A stretch of DNA of 64,000 nt, taken from NCBI RefSeq assembly GCF_900184225.1, contig NZ_FXWZ01000002.1, positions 186,001-250,000 of the forward strand, given 5' to 3'. The stretch comes from Brevibacterium ihuae (GTDB taxonomy: Bacteria > Actinomycetota > Actinomycetes > Actinomycetales > Brevibacteriaceae). The notes beneath the pieces are model-generated. The model had not been told where the DNA came from, did not search any database, and saw only the letters and a list, made by a program, of their open reading frames with translations. How positions within the stretch are numbered: position 1 is the first letter of the stretch; each line of letters opens with the position of its first letter. A program made the position numbers and the translations under genes. This document shows positions 57,268-64,000 of the stretch, piece by piece.

Positions 57268-57402
57268 TAGACTGCTCTACGCGTTCGCATGACGCCCCAC
57301 CCAGCGGGCCGCACCGTCCGGCGGACTGTACCGTCCGGCGGGCCGCACATCGCCGGAACACCCACCGACAGACCACCCACCGCCAGAACAAGGAGCTCCA
57401 CC
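57268..57402 (+). promoter_or_regulatory. thrS promoter (-10) and repeat-bearing leader
   Basis: TAGACT at 57268-57273 is a likely -10, leaving a leader of about 120 bases. In it ACCGTCCGGCGG occurs twice (57313-57324, 57330-57341) and GCGGGCCGCAC twice (57304-57314, 57338-57348). Each can fold on itself or with its partner. A regulatory leader is possible; no T-box motif was recognised. Confidence 0.4.
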
Positions 57403-59403
57403 GTGGCCGACACCATTCATCTCGACGGATCCGCCATCCCGTTCGAGGAGGGGATGACCGGGACCACGGTGTACGGCGACCGGGCGGAGGTCGTCGCGAT
57501 CCGGCTCAACGGCGAACCGGCCGATCTCCAGCGGACGCTCGCGCCCGGTGACTCCGTCGAGGCGATCACCCTCGCCGACCAGGACGGCCTCGACATCCTG
57601 CGGCACTCGACCGCCCACGTCGTGGCGCAGGCGGTCCAGGAGCTCTTCCCCGGCACTCGGCTGGGCATCGGACCGTACATCACCGACGGCTTCTACTACG
57701 ACTTCCGGGCGGCCGAGCCCTTCACCCCCGAGGACCTCAAGGCGATCGAGAAGAAGGCCCAGCGCATCGTCAAGGAGGGGCAGACGTTCCACCGCGCGGT
57801 CGTCACCGACGACGAGGCGCGCGCCCGCCTGGCGGACGAGCCCTACAAGCTCGAGCTCGTCGCCGACAAGGGCCGCGCCGCGCACGACGACGAGGCCTCC
57901 GTCGAGGTCGGCGCGGGCGATCTCACGATCTACGAGAACCGGAACCGCAAGGACGAGGTCGTGTGGGAGGACCTGTGCCGCGGGCCCCACCTGCCGAGCA
58001 CCAAGCTCATCGGCAACGGCTTCGCGGTGACGAAGTCCTCGGCCGCGTACTGGCGCGGCGACCAGGCCAACGACACCCTGCAGCGCGTCTACGGCACCGC
58101 GTGGGCGACGAAGGACGACCTCAAGGCGTACCAGCAGCGCATCGCCGAGGCGGAGAAGCGCGACCACCGCAGGCTCGGCATCGAGCTCGACCTCTACTCC
58201 TTCCCCGACGAGATCGGCTCCGGACTGCCGGTGTTCCACCCCAAGGGCGGCATCATCAAGCGCGAGATGGAGGACTACGTCCGGCGGCGGCACGTCGAGG
58301 AGGGCTTCGAGTACGTCGGCACCCCGCACATCTCCAAGGAGGAGCTCTTCCGCACCTCGGGCCATCTCCCGTACTACGCGGACACGATGTTCCCGCCGAT
58401 GACCGTCGACGAGGTCGTCGGCGACGACGGCGCCGTCGTCAAACCGGGCATGCCGTACTACCTCAAGGCGATGAACTGCCCGATGCACAACCTCATCTTC
58501 CGCGCCCGCGGTCGCTCGTACCGCGAGCTGCCCATGCGGCTGTTCGAGTTCGGTCACGTGTACCGCTACGAGAAGTCCGGAGTCATCCACGGCCTCACCC
58601 GGGTGCGCGGCTTCGCGCAGGACGACTCGCACTCCTACGTCACCGAGGAGCAGGCGCCCGACGAGATCCGGCATCTCCTCGACTTCATCCTCGGCCTGCT
58701 CCGCGACTTCGGCCTCGACGACTTCTACCTCGAGCTCTCCACGCGCGACCCGGAGAGCGACAAATTCATCGGGTCGGACGAGCAGTGGGCGAAGGCCACC
58801 GCAGTGCTCGAGGAGGTGTGCTCCGGGACCGGTCTCGAACTCGTCCCCGATCCCGGCGGCGCGGCATACTACGGACCCAAGGTGTCGGTGCAGGCGCGGG
58901 ATGCGATCGGCCGCACCTGGCAGATGTCGACGATCCAGTACGACTTCAACCAGCCCGAGCGCTTCGGCCTCGAGTACCAGGCCGCCGACGGCACCCGCAA
59001 GCAGCCGGTGATGATCCACGCCGCGAAGTTCGGTTCGATCGAGCGCTTCATGGGCGTCCTCGTCGAGCACTACGCCGGGGCGTTCCCGGTGTGGCTGGCC
59101 CCCGTCCAGGTCGTCTGCGTCCCCGTCGCCGAACCCTTCGTGCCCTATCTCAAGGAGTTCGCCGACCGGCTGCGCGCCGCCGGGGTGCGGGTCGAGGTCG
59201 ACGACTCCGACGACCGGATGCCGAAGAAGATCCGCACCGCGACGAAGGAGAAGGTCCCCTTCATCCTCATCGCCGGGGGAGAGGACCAGGCGGCCGGTTC
59301 GGTGTCGTTCCGGTTCCGCGACGGCAGCCAGGAGAACGGCGTACCGCTCGATGCGGCTCTCGAGAAGATCACCTCCGCGATCGCATCGAAGGCGCAGGTG
59401 TGA
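57403..59403 (+). CDS. thrS: Threonine-tRNA ligase
   Basis: Class II threonyl-tRNA synthetase, 666 residues. Order: TGS domain (1-65), editing domain with [11 protein letters not shown] near 68, catalytic core with the zinc Cys in [10 protein letters not shown] near 360, [39 protein letters not shown] in consecutive motif-2 segments, motif 3 near [13 protein letters not shown], and the anticodon-binding domain at the end. GTG 57403 has AAGGAG nine bases upstream and aligns with family starts; an in-frame ATG at 57289 would add an unlikely 38-residue leader. It heads the HIT-S9-pgsA-NUDIX run. Confidence 0.97.
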   Translation: MADTIHLDGSAIPFEEGMTGTTVYGDRAEVVAIRLNGEPADLQRTLAPGDSVEAITLADQDGLDILRHSTAHVVAQAVQELFPGTRLGIGPYITDGFYYDFRAAEPFTPEDLKAIEKKAQRIVKEGQTFHRAVVTDDEARARLADEPYKLELVADKGRAAHDDEASVEVGAGDLTIYENRNRKDEVVWEDLCRGPHLPSTKLIGNGFAVTKSSAAYWRGDQANDTLQRVYGTAWATKDDLKAYQQRIAEAEKRDHRRLGIELDLYSFPDEIGSGLPVFHPKGGIIKREMEDYVRRRHVEEGFEYVGTPHISKEELFRTSGHLPYYADTMFPPMTVDEVVGDDGAVVKPGMPYYLKAMNCPMHNLIFRARGRSYRELPMRLFEFGHVYRYEKSGVIHGLTRVRGFAQDDSHSYVTEEQAPDEIRHLLDFILGLLRDFGLDDFYLELSTRDPESDKFIGSDEQWAKATAVLEEVCSGTGLELVPDPGGAAYYGPKVSVQARDAIGRTWQMSTIQYDFNQPERFGLEYQAADGTRKQPVMIHAAKFGSIERFMGVLVEHYAGAFPVWLAPVQVVCVPVAEPFVPYLKEFADRLRAAGVRVEVDDSDDRMPKKIRTATKEKVPFILIAGGEDQAAGSVSFRFRDGSQENGVPLDAALEKITSAIASKAQV

Positions 59404-59404
59404 G

Positions 59405-59968
59405 ATGAGCGAGCGCCCCGAGATCCCCGAACCCGAGGCGGCCGGCGGCTTCCCCGGGGAGCCGGACGGGCTCCAGCGCCTGTGGACCCCGCACCGCATG
59501 GTCTACATCGGCGGGCAGGACAAGCCGGCCGACGGGAGCGAGCAGGCGTGCCCGTTCTGCGCCGCACCGGAGAAGTCCGACGCGGACGGCCTCGTCGTCG
59601 CCCGCGGCACCACCGTGTACGCCGTGCTCAACCTCTACCCGTACAACCCCGGTCACCTGCTCGTGTGCCCGTACCGCCACGTCGCCGACTACACCGATCT
59701 CACCCCCGAGGAGACGACCGAGCTCGCGGAGTTCACCCAGCGCGCGATGCGGGTCATCCGCTCGGTGTCCGCACCGGCCGGATTCAACATCGGGATGAAC
59801 CAGGGCCAGCTCGCGGGAGCCGGCATCGCCGCCCACCTCCACCAGCACCTCGTGCCCCGCTGGATGGGCGACGCGAACTTCCTCCCCATCGTCGCGCACA
59901 CCAAGGCGCTGCCCCAGGTGCACTCCCAGGTGCAGGAGCTCTACGCGGAGGCGTGGAACACCGTATGA
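59405..59968 (+). CDS. HIT domain protein, Ap4A phosphorylase-like
   Basis: A 187-residue histidine-triad hydrolase. The triad AAHLHQHLVPRW is near residue 140, the preceding NLYPYNPGHLLV and NIGMNQGQLAGAGI are conserved, and CPFC near 49 is an N-terminal Cys pair. The gene directly after thrS and before pgsA corresponds to mycobacterial Rv2613c, reported as a diadenosine tetraphosphate phosphorylase. The S9 peptidase gene overlaps its stop (ATGA). Confidence 0.9.
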   Translation: MSERPEIPEPEAAGGFPGEPDGLQRLWTPHRMVYIGGQDKPADGSEQACPFCAAPEKSDADGLVVARGTTVYAVLNLYPYNPGHLLVCPYRHVADYTDLTPEETTELAEFTQRAMRVIRSVSAPAGFNIGMNQGQLAGAGIAAHLHQHLVPRWMGDANFLPIVAHTKALPQVHSQVQELYAEAWNTV

Positions 59969-62031
59969 GACCTTCCGACATCTCCCTCCTCCACTCCGTG
60001 TCCGGACCCGTCGTCGACCCGGCCGCTCCGGAGACCGTGCTCGTCTCGATCGGCCGCCCCGATCCCGACTCCGACAGCACGCTCGCCCAGCTCGCCGCCG
60101 TCCGCATCGACGGTCCCGACGCGGACGACGCACCGCCCGTGCGGGTCACCCACGGCTGGCACGATGCGCAGCTGCAGATCGCCGGCGGGGTCCGCGGCCT
60201 CCTGCGCTCCGCGCACGGCGAACCCGCACAGCTCCATCTCGCCTCTCCCGGCGCCGAGCTGCGCCCCGTGACGGACGCACCGCTCGGGGTCACCGCGTTC
60301 GCGCTGTGCCCCGACGGGGCGGAGGCCGCCTGGGTGGCGCGGGTGCCCGAACCCGGACGCTACGGCTCCGATCCGGTCACCGACCCCGAGGCCGAGGCGC
60401 CGCGCCGGATCACCGGTGCCGGTCACCTCGCCAACGGCGTCGGGTACATCCTCGACCGGCCCGCCCGGCTGTTCCGCGCCGCCGTCCCCGCGCCCTCGCC
60501 GCTCGAGGGCGGCATCGCCGGGATCATCGGCTCCGGCGCGGTCGTCGAGTCCGCAGCGCTGCCGTGGCCCGGATCCGACGTCAGCGATCCGCAGTACTCG
60601 CCCTCGGGCGCGATCCTCAGCTTCGTCGCCGATCGGTCCGGACCGGCACCGCACACGGTCGACACCCGCTCGACCGTCTGGATCGTCGACGCGGACTCCG
60701 CCGTTGCGCTCGACCTCGGCGAGGTCGCGGTGAGCCGGCACCGCTGGCTCGACGACGACACCCTGGTCTTCACCGCCTCCAGCCGGGAGGGCGGACCGGT
60801 CGACTTCGTCGCCCGCACCACCGGCCTCTACCGCCATGAGCGGAGCACCGGCACCACCGAGCGGCTCACCGACGAGGAATCGGTCGAGCTCGCCGCCGAT
60901 GTCGCACCCGTCCTCTCCGGCGACTCCGTCCTCGCCGTGACCGTGTCCGACGGCGCCCAGCGCATCGTGCGGATCCCGGTCGGGTCCCGGACCGCACCGC
61001 TCACCGCGGAGGAGGTCGCGCCGCTCACCCCGGCCGACCACGTCGTCGGCGGACTCGCCGAGCTCCCGGGCGGGGGGCTCGTCTACACCGCCGGGACCCA
61101 GCACAGCACGGGCGAGGTGTTCACCGTCGACCGGCCCGGAGCCGCGCCGCGGCAGCGCACCGCGCTGTCCCGCCTCGCGGACCCGGTCGTGCCGCAGCCG
61201 CTCACCGCGGACGGCCCCGGCGGCGAGGTGCACGGCTGGGTCGCGATCCCGCGCGGGGACGGGCCGTTCCCCGTGATCCTCAACATCCACGGCGGGCCCT
61301 TCGCGCAGTACACCCATGAGCTGTTCGACGAGACCCAGGTGCTCACCGAGGCCGGCTATGCCGTCGTGTACTCCAATCCGCGCGGCTCCGCCGGCCGGGG
61401 CCGGGCCTGGGGCCGCGCCGTCCAGGGCGATCTGGCCGACCCCGCCGCCGCCGACGTGCTCGCGGTCCTCGAGGCCGCACTCGCGGCCCATCCGCAGCTC
61501 GATCCCGCGCGGCTGGGGATCCAGGGCGGCTCCTACGGCGGCTACCTCACCGCGATGATCATCGGCTCCGACTCCCGGTTCGCGGGTGCGATCGTCGAGC
61601 GCGGCTACCTCGTCCCGCAGAGCTTCATCGGCACCTCGGACATCGGGCGCTACTTCTCCGAGGGGTACACCGGCACCGACCCGGAGCAGATCGCCCGGCA
61701 GTCGCCGCTCACCCGTGTGGGCTCGGTCGACACCCCGACGCTCGTCATGCACTCCGAGCTCGACTTCCGCTGCCCGCTCGAACAGGCCCTGCAGTACTTC
61801 GCGGCGCTCCAGCGCGCCGGCGTCGACAGCGAGCTGCTGATCTTCCCCGGGGAGAACCACGAGCTGTCCCGCTCCGGCCGCCCGGTCCACCGCGTGCAGC
61901 GGTTCGACGCGGTCCTCGACTGGTGGGAGCGGGTCTTCTCCGGGAGCGCCGGATCCGCTCCGCGGCGCGGGGTCGGCGGGCATGTCCGCGAAGCCGGCGG
62001 GCATGTCCGCGCGACCGGCGGGCTGGTCTGA
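59965..62031 (+). CDS. S9 family prolyl-oligopeptidase-type serine peptidase
   Basis: A 688-residue protein with an N-terminal beta-propeller-like region (to about 400) and a C-terminal alpha/beta-hydrolase domain. The nucleophile lies in GIQGGSYGGYLTAMI near 522, the Asp in MHSELDFRCPLEQA near 596, and the His in PGENHELSRSG near 633, so the triad is complete. No signal peptide is seen, so it should act on peptides or acylated amino acids in the cytoplasm. It overlaps the HIT gene and is inserted into the thrS-HIT-pgsA series. Its last residues come from a tandem repeat (GGHVREA, GGHVRAT). Confidence 0.87.
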   Translation: MRPSDISLLHSVSGPVVDPAAPETVLVSIGRPDPDSDSTLAQLAAVRIDGPDADDAPPVRVTHGWHDAQLQIAGGVRGLLRSAHGEPAQLHLASPGAELRPVTDAPLGVTAFALCPDGAEAAWVARVPEPGRYGSDPVTDPEAEAPRRITGAGHLANGVGYILDRPARLFRAAVPAPSPLEGGIAGIIGSGAVVESAALPWPGSDVSDPQYSPSGAILSFVADRSGPAPHTVDTRSTVWIVDADSAVALDLGEVAVSRHRWLDDDTLVFTASSREGGPVDFVARTTGLYRHERSTGTTERLTDEESVELAADVAPVLSGDSVLAVTVSDGAQRIVRIPVGSRTAPLTAEEVAPLTPADHVVGGLAELPGGGLVYTAGTQHSTGEVFTVDRPGAAPRQRTALSRLADPVVPQPLTADGPGGEVHGWVAIPRGDGPFPVILNIHGGPFAQYTHELFDETQVLTEAGYAVVYSNPRGSAGRGRAWGRAVQGDLADPAAADVLAVLEAALAAHPQLDPARLGIQGGSYGGYLTAMIIGSDSRFAGAIVERGYLVPQSFIGTSDIGRYFSEGYTGTDPEQIARQSPLTRVGSVDTPTLVMHSELDFRCPLEQALQYFAALQRAGVDSELLIFPGENHELSRSGRPVHRVQRFDAVLDWWERVFSGSAGSAPRRGVGGHVREAGGHVRATGGLV
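61980..62021 (+). repeat. 21-bp tandem repeat at the S9/pgsA junction
   Basis: Two 21-base units (61980-62000 and 62001-62021) differ at two or three positions. They encode the S9 C-terminal GGHVR repeats in one frame and two alternative Met starts (MSAKPAG, MSARPAG) in the pgsA frame. Confidence 0.8.
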
Positions 62032-62035
62032 GCGC

Positions 62036-62653
62036 ATGCTCAACAGCATCGCCAGACGAGCGTTCACCGCGCTCTTCACCCCGGTCGCGCGGCTGCTGCT
62101 GCGCCTCGGGCTCAGTCCGGACGCGGTGACGATCATCGGCACGCTGGGCGTGTGCGCCGGCGCGCTCGTCGGGTACCCGGCAGGACACCTGTTCTGGGGC
62201 ACGGTCGTCATCACCTTCTTCGTGTTCGGCGACATGCTCGACGGCATCATGGCCCGGCTCGCGGACCGCCGGTCGACCTGGGGCGCATTCCTCGACTCGA
62301 CCCTCGACCGGTTCGCCGACTCCGCCGTGTTCGTCGGCATCGCCCTGTGGTACTTCCTCGGTGCGGACGACCCGCTCACCGCGCTGCTGGCGCTCGGCGT
62401 GCTCGTCACCGGCTCGATCGTGTCCTACGTCCGGGCCAAGGCCGAAGGACTCGGAGTGACCGCCGCCGGCGGCATCGCAGAACGGGCCGACCGGCTGCTC
62501 GTCACCCTCGTCGTCACCGGCCTCGTCGGCCTCGGCCTGCCCGACGTCGTCCTCACCGTCGCGCTCGCGATCCTCATGCTCCTGTGCTCGATCACCATCG
62601 GCCAGCGGATCGTCGCCGTCCATCGCCAGCTCGCCCCGGAGGAGGGCCGATGA
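62036..62653 (+). CDS. pgsA: CDP-alcohol phosphatidyltransferase (phosphatidylinositol phosphate synthase-like)
   Basis: A 205-residue membrane enzyme that joins CDP-diacylglycerol to an alcohol, by synteny inositol phosphate for PI synthesis. The eight-residue-spaced acidic motif is intact in GDMLDGIMARLADRRSTWGAFLDSTLDRFAD (D-G then A-R then G then D-x3-D), near residues 62-92. About six membrane helices are visible. ATG 62036 matches mycobacterial PgsA1 alignment, four bases after the S9 stop; in-frame ATGs at 61982 and 62003 lie in a tandem repeat and would add up to 18 residues. Confidence 0.88.
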   Translation: MLNSIARRAFTALFTPVARLLLRLGLSPDAVTIIGTLGVCAGALVGYPAGHLFWGTVVITFFVFGDMLDGIMARLADRRSTWGAFLDSTLDRFADSAVFVGIALWYFLGADDPLTALLALGVLVTGSIVSYVRAKAEGLGVTAAGGIAERADRLLVTLVVTGLVGLGLPDVVLTVALAILMLLCSITIGQRIVAVHRQLAPEEGR

Positions 62654-63159
62654 GGGGAGTGCGGAGGGCCTCGCGCGTGGTCCTGCTCAACGGCGCCGGA
62701 GAGGTGTTCCTGCTCCACGCCCGCGACCTCCATGACGACTCCCGCCGCTGGTGGCTCACGTGCGGCGGGGGAGCGGAGATGGGGGAGACCCCGGAGCAGA
62801 CTGCGGCGCGCGAGCTCGCCGAGGAGACCGGTCTCGTGTGCGAACCCGGCGAGCTCCTCGGCCCCCTCGCCACCCGGCGGGCGGTCATGGAGTTCTCCGA
62901 GCGCACGCTCCATCAGGACGAGGTGTTCTACGGTCTCCAGTGCGAGGACGAGATCGACCTCGCCGACGCGGTGTGGACCGAGGTGGAGAAGGCGTCGATC
63001 GTCGGAGCCCGCTGGTGGACCCGGGACGAGCTCCGGGCGACGAGCGCGACCGTGCACCCGCCGCGGCTCATCGAGCTCATGGATCTCGTGCTCGCGGGCA
63101 CCGCGCCTGACACGCCGCTCGACCTCGACCGCGGCCCCGACGCTAGAATGATCCCCTGA
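62650..63159 (+). CDS. NUDIX hydrolase
   Basis: A 169-residue NUDIX protein. The box is complete: GGGAEMGETPEQTAARELAEETGL at about 38-60 fits G-x5-E-x7-REUxEE. It cleaves a nucleoside diphosphate linked to some moiety; substrate unknown. It overlaps pgsA (ATGA). In mycobacteria a NUDIX gene lies in the same locus but after the acyltransferase and PimA genes, which are absent here. Confidence 0.9.
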   Translation: MRGVRRASRVVLLNGAGEVFLLHARDLHDDSRRWWLTCGGGAEMGETPEQTAARELAEETGLVCEPGELLGPLATRRAVMEFSERTLHQDEVFYGLQCEDEIDLADAVWTEVEKASIVGARWWTRDELRATSATVHPPRLIELMDLVLAGTAPDTPLDLDRGPDARMIP

Positions 63160-63195
63160 CCCCATCCCGCTCGACGAATCAACGGAGGCACATCC

Positions 63196-63951
63196 GTGGC
63201 AGGACACTCCAAATGGGCCACGACGAAGCACAAGAAGGCGGCCATCGACGCCAAGCGCGGCAAGCTGTTCGCGAAGCTCGTCAAGAACATCGAGGTCGCG
63301 GCCCGCAACGGCGGACCCGACCCCGAGGGCAACCCGACGCTGTACGACGCGATCCAGAAGGCCAAGAAGTCCTCCGTCCCCGGTGACAACATCGATCGGG
63401 CGGTCAAGCGCGGCGGCGGCCTCGACGGCGGCGGTGTCGACTACCAGACGATCATGTACGAGGGCTACGGCGCCGGCGGCGTCGCCCTCCTCATCGAGTG
63501 CCTCACCGACAACCGCAACCGTGCGGCCTCCGAGGTGCGCGTCGCCGTCACCCGCAACGGCGGCTCGATGGCCGACCCGGGATCGGTGGCCTACAACTTC
63601 AACCGCAAGGGCGTCGTCACGGTGCCCGCCGCGGGGACGGACGAGGACGCGATCCTCGAAGCGACCCTCGACGCCGGTGCGGAGGAGGTCAAGGACCAGG
63701 GCGAGACGTTCGACATCATCAGCGAGGCGACCGACCTCGTCGCGGTGCGCACCGCGCTCCAGGAGGCCGGCATCGACTACGACAGCGCCGATGCCGCGTT
63801 CGTCCCCACCGTCGAGGTGCCCCTCGACGCGGATACCGCGCGCAAGGTGTTCTCGCTCATCGACGTCCTCGACGACCTCGATGACGTGCAGAACGTCTAC
63901 ACCAACGCCGATGTCTCCGACGAGGTCCTCGCAGCCCTCGACGCGGGCTGA
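63196..63951 (+). CDS. yebC: YebC/TACO1 family protein
   Basis: A 251-residue YebC family protein, classed as a putative transcriptional regulator; related proteins act on translation of proline-rich stretches. It begins [27 protein letters not shown] and contains [20 protein letters not shown], all family hallmarks. The GTG start has GGAGG upstream. Its TGA overlaps the first base of ruvC, the usual actinobacterial yebC-ruvC pair. Confidence 0.96.
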   Translation: MAGHSKWATTKHKKAAIDAKRGKLFAKLVKNIEVAARNGGPDPEGNPTLYDAIQKAKKSSVPGDNIDRAVKRGGGLDGGGVDYQTIMYEGYGAGGVALLIECLTDNRNRAASEVRVAVTRNGGSMADPGSVAYNFNRKGVVTVPAAGTDEDAILEATLDAGAEEVKDQGETFDIISEATDLVAVRTALQEAGIDYDSADAAFVPTVEVPLDADTARKVFSLIDVLDDLDDVQNVYTNADVSDEVLAALDAG

Positions 63952-64000
63952 TGCGCATCCTCGGCGTCGACCCCGGGCTCACCCGGTGCGGGCTCGGGGT
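63951..64000 (+). CDS. ruvC: Crossover junction endodeoxyribonuclease RuvC (5' end only)
   Basis: The window ends 50 bases into this gene. The visible 16 codons read RILGVDPGLTRCGLG, the RuvC N-terminus with the first catalytic Asp (D6). RuvC resolves Holliday junctions; ruvA and ruvB are expected beyond the window. Confidence 0.93.
   Translation, partial: MRILGVDPGLTRCGLG

Noticed and set aside
57289..57402. N-terminal extension of ThrS from ATG 57289
   Set aside because: The 38 residues are unlike any ThrS N-terminus, and AAGGAG is correctly spaced for GTG 57403.

Overview
The window is chromosomal DNA from a high-GC actinobacterium. Three things point there: the very GC-rich codon use, the many GTG starts with GTGA/ATGA overlaps, and the gene neighbourhoods dusB-dgt-dnaG, hrcA-dnaJ-rsmE-phoH-ybeY-CNNM-era and thrS-HIT-pgsA-NUDIX-yebC-ruvC. 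A Micrococcales-type organism fits best; any genus name would be a guess. Most of the window is ordinary core genome with about 55 protein genes and four tRNA genes.

Layout. 98-4523: dusB, dgt and dnaG, closed by a 17-bp stem terminator whose loop carries the dnaG stop codon. 4598-9035: two ACT-less D-2-hydroxyacid dehydrogenases around a TetR regulator and a DHA2-type drug exporter, with a clear palindromic operator. 9064-12018: gluconeogenic-type 480-aa GAPDH plus glycerol kinase. 12113-14856: YihY-like membrane protein, 3-methyladenine glycosylase, fructosamine-kinase-like protein and an MhuD-like haem monooxygenase, in one tight operon. 15029-18010: DedA, then an accessory cassette. 18097-22258: GST-type hydroquinone reductase, FUSC protein and acyl-CoA ligase. 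22586-35029: leuS, nadE, a CrcB pair, UDP-glucose dehydrogenase, DegV, comEA-comEC-holA and rpsT. 35069-44436: orphan PemK/MazF-like protein, EEP phosphatase, lepA, hemW, three DUF4870 paralogues, DUF3097 and hrcA with a CIRCE element. 44450-52587: the dnaJ-to-PPK2 run. 52817-53216: tRNA-Gly, Cys, Val and Val. 53257-55991: a decayed accessory patch with an intact IS256-family element and two gene remnants. 55992-64000: membrane protein, thrS, HIT, S9 peptidase, pgsA, NUDIX, yebC and the start of ruvC.

The most unusual region is 15771-18010. A lower-GC gene encodes a secreted protein whose C-terminal domain has the hallmarks of prokaryotic phospholipase A2 (Cys-Ala-Arg-His-Asp motif). Its signal peptide is one frame away from the mature domain, and the two frames meet at a run of eight C residues; seven Cs would fuse them. 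The gene is translationally coupled to a small four-helix membrane protein, and a close paralogue of that protein lies on the other side. I infer a possible phase-variable secreted phospholipase with a cognate membrane partner. A homopolymer sequencing error or a simple pseudogene remains possible.

Other points of note are a 47-bp tandem duplication that copies the translation start of a DUF4870 gene out of frame, an IS element without a target duplication fused to an HNH endonuclease remnant, and a phosphatidylinositol-type locus lacking the acyltransferase and mannosyltransferase genes that accompany pgsA in mycobacteria.
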